Below are positions 41,664 through 43,154 of a DNA stretch of 43,154 nt, one piece after another (within the stretch, counting starts at the first letter, position 1; each line of letters starts with the position of its first letter). This DNA comes from an uncultured Oscillospiraceae bacterium. Lineage in GTDB: Bacteria > Bacillota > Clostridia > Oscillospirales > Ruminococcaceae. The stretch lies in the NCBI GenBank assembly GCA_904396495.1, contig CAJFOJ010000071.1, forward strand, positions 1 to 43,154, read 5' to 3'. The notes below the pieces were generated by a model, which was given only the letters and a program-made list of their open reading frames with translations, searched no databases and had not been told where the DNA came from. The translations under genes were made by a program, and so were the position numbers.

Positions 41664-43031
41664 ATGGAAGGAACGACTGAAAATAAAATGGGGACAACCC
41701 CTGTGATGAAGCTCATTGTCAGTATGTCGTTACCTGCTATGCTTTCTATGCTGGTGCAGGCGCTCTATAACATCGTAGACAGTATGTTTGTCTCCTGGTA
41801 TTCTCAATCAGCCCTGACCGCTGTTTCGTTGGCGTTCCCAATTCAAATGCTTATGATTTCGGTGGGAGTAGGCACTGGAGTGGGTATCAACTCCCTGGTT
41901 TCCCGGCGCCTTGGAGAACACAGGCAGGAAGAGGCTGATCACGCGGCGACGCATGGTTTAATTTTGGGCGCTCTCAGTTGGATGCTCTTTTTAATATTTG
42001 GACTGTTTTTTTCAGAACCTTTTATTGCTGCCTTTTCCGATGACCCGGCAATTATCGCCATGGGAGACCAGTACTTGTCCATAGTCTGTGTATTCTCTTT
42101 TGGTACTTTGATTGAAATAGCAGCGGAAAAAATCTTGCAGGCGACTGGTAATATGATTTTTCCCATGGCCGCACAACTCATCGGCGCTATTACTAACATC
42201 ATTCTGGATCCGATATTTATTTTTGGCTGGTTGGGTATTCCTTCCATGGGTGTCGCAGGTGCTGCCATCGCCACCGTCATTGGACAAATTCTTTCGATGA
42301 TATTCCTTTTGGGAATTTTGTTGTTCAGAAAACATGCGGTAAAAATTCGGTTTAAGCGCTTTCGGTTCCGTGCAAAGACAATTAAAGATATTTACGCCGT
42401 TGGTTTTCCCTCCATTATTATGCAGTCTATAGGTTCGGTCCTAGTCATGGGGCTTAACGCCATTCTGGGAGCCGTTTCTCAGACTGGTGTAGCGATCTTA
42501 GGAGTCTATTATAAACTTCAATCCTTTGTGTTCATGCCGGTTTTCGGCTTAACACAGGGAATGATGCCAATTATGGGGTATAATTACGGTGCCCGGAACA
42601 AAAAACGCTTAGTTTCAACTTTGAAATTGGGAGCGATCATTGCTTTGGTAATCATGGCAGTGGGAACGCTGCTTTTCTGGGGGCTGGCCGAACAACTTCT
42701 AGGGATCTTTAAAGCCGACGCCCAGATGATAACAGACGGAATTCCAGCTTTGCATATCATCAGCCTAAGCTTTGTGCCAGCAGCGTTGGGTATCACCTTT
42801 TCGACAATTTTTCAAGCGGTTGGTATGGGCTTTAAAAGTCTGCTTATCTCGCTGCTTCGCCAACTCATCCTGATATTACCCGCAGCTTATTTTCTGTCCA
42901 AAATGGGCCTACTCTACGTTTGGTACGCGTTCCCCATTGCTGAAATTATTTCCTGTGTGGTTAGTATTTTGATTTACCTTCATCTCTACAAGACCCATAT
43001 CCAACATCTAGAAGAACCTGTCGCTCCATAA
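41664..43031 (+). CDS. MATE-family multidrug/cation efflux transporter
   Basis: 455 residues with about twelve membrane spans in two homologous halves. Start at 41664 (MEGTTENKMG), seven bases after GAGGAG; the longer frame from 41487 begins upstream of the promoter. Motifs typical of the DinF/NorM-type family: SLPAMLSMLVQALYNIVDSMFVSW in helix 1, GVGTGVGINSLVSRRLGE near helix 2, and YNYGARNKKRL in the second half. Substrate unknown. It likely exports cationic compounds using the Na+ or H+ gradient. Confidence 0.94.
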   Translation: MEGTTENKMGTTPVMKLIVSMSLPAMLSMLVQALYNIVDSMFVSWYSQSALTAVSLAFPIQMLMISVGVGTGVGINSLVSRRLGEHRQEEADHAATHGLILGALSWMLFLIFGLFFSEPFIAAFSDDPAIIAMGDQYLSIVCVFSFGTLIEIAAEKILQATGNMIFPMAAQLIGAITNIILDPIFIFGWLGIPSMGVAGAAIATVIGQILSMIFLLGILLFRKHAVKIRFKRFRFRAKTIKDIYAVGFPSIIMQSIGSVLVMGLNAILGAVSQTGVAILGVYYKLQSFVFMPVFGLTQGMMPIMGYNYGARNKKRLVSTLKLGAIIALVIMAVGTLLFWGLAEQLLGIFKADAQMITDGIPALHIISLSFVPAALGITFSTIFQAVGMGFKSLLISLLRQLILILPAAYFLSKMGLLYVWYAFPIAEIISCVVSILIYLHLYKTHIQHLEEPVAP

Positions 43032-43068
43032 AACCAAGTCGGTTGTTGTCAACAAAACCCCTGCTTAA

Positions 43069-43154
43069 TGAACTGAACCAGAAAAAGTGGACAATAGACA
43101 AATCCCCCCTGATGTAGGAAAATAGAAGTACATCAGGGGGGATTGCTATGAGTA
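43069..43154 (+). mobile_element. Left end of a probable IS3-family insertion sequence (truncated by window)
   Basis: TGAACTGAACCAG-AAAAAGTGGACA (43069-43093) resembles the terminal inverted repeats of IS3/IS150-type elements (TGxACTGxxCCxxAAAAAGTxxGACA). It is followed by a reading frame starting ATG at 43148, of which only two codons are visible (M-S), the expected place for OrfA. The other end and any target duplication lie outside the window. Confidence 0.55.
43101..43144 (+). repeat. 16-bp inverted repeat enclosing the IS reading frame ribosome binding site
   Basis: AATCCCCCCTGATGTA (43101-43116) / TACATCAGGGGGGATT (43129-43144), perfect, with a 12-base loop. The GGGGGG ribosome binding site of the ATG at 43148 lies in the 3' arm. 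Confidence 0.85.

Noticed and set aside
1-43154. CRISPR array, tRNA or rRNA genes
   Set aside because: No regularly spaced repeats other than the coding collagen repeat, and no tRNA-like TTCGA arm or rRNA segment was recognised by eye.

Overview
The window looks like core chromosome of a spore-forming, low-to-moderate-GC Firmicute, most likely a gut-type Clostridia (Oscillospiraceae/Ruminococcaceae-like). Evidence: the cotJABC spore-coat operon, spoVG, a dacF-type carboxypeptidase, a DUF1934-argS-ychF block, a clostridial single-chain PurL, a ykoFEDC thiamine-precursor transporter under a TPP riboswitch, an HPr-like protein without the catalytic His, and a DUF6106-type membrane protein. Strong AGGAGG-like ribosome binding sites, short intrinsic terminators and sigma-A type promoters (TTGNNN-17-TATAAT) are plentiful. 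I recognised no tRNA or rRNA gene and no CRISPR array.

Layout. (1) 1-224: the start of a minus-strand collagen-like surface protein, cut by the window edge. (2) 462-5081, plus strand: a degenerate D-Ala-D-Ala ligase homologue, DUF1934, argS, ychF. (3) 5086-13567, mostly minus strand: a secreted cell-wall-binding protein, cotJABC, ykoFEDC with TPP riboswitch, coaX, and an ECF S-component that is probably the pantothenate carrier. (4) 13594-20250, plus strand: coaBC, lepA-hemW, and a membrane-anchored LysM/G5/M23 peptidase. (5) 20508-27231, minus strand: CPA2 antiporter, purL, mtaB. (6) 27362-43031, mostly plus strand: HPr-like gene, GNAT acetyltransferase, dacF, pgi, a P-loop protein, (minus) spoVG, DUF6106 protein, bifunctional NAD(P)HX repair enzyme, lipoprotein, a two-component pair followed by an HtrA protease, flavin reductase-RluA pair, MATE transporter. 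(7) From about 43069: what appears to be the left end of an IS3-family insertion sequence, cut by the window edge.

Functional links. panT-coaX and coaBC are divergently transcribed from adjacent promoters and cover pantothenate uptake, its phosphorylation, and conversion of phosphopantothenate to phosphopantetheine. ykoFEDC is a complete thiamine/HMP uptake module. Response regulator, histidine kinase and HtrA together resemble a CssRS-HtrA-like envelope-stress module. The envelope theme recurs (Ddl-like protein, M23 peptidase, DacF, wall-binding protein).

Most genes are ordinary housekeeping genes and I do not see a clear, wholly new multi-gene system. The best leads are: the Ddl homologue with many altered active-site residues; the riboswitch hairpin that contains the ykoF ribosome binding site; the HPr-fold protein without His; the M23 peptidase with a basic cytoplasmic N-terminal region of about 148 residues; a motif shared by the two-component and htrA promoters; direct repeats over the MATE promoter; and the 16-bp hairpin that covers the ribosome binding site of the IS reading frame.
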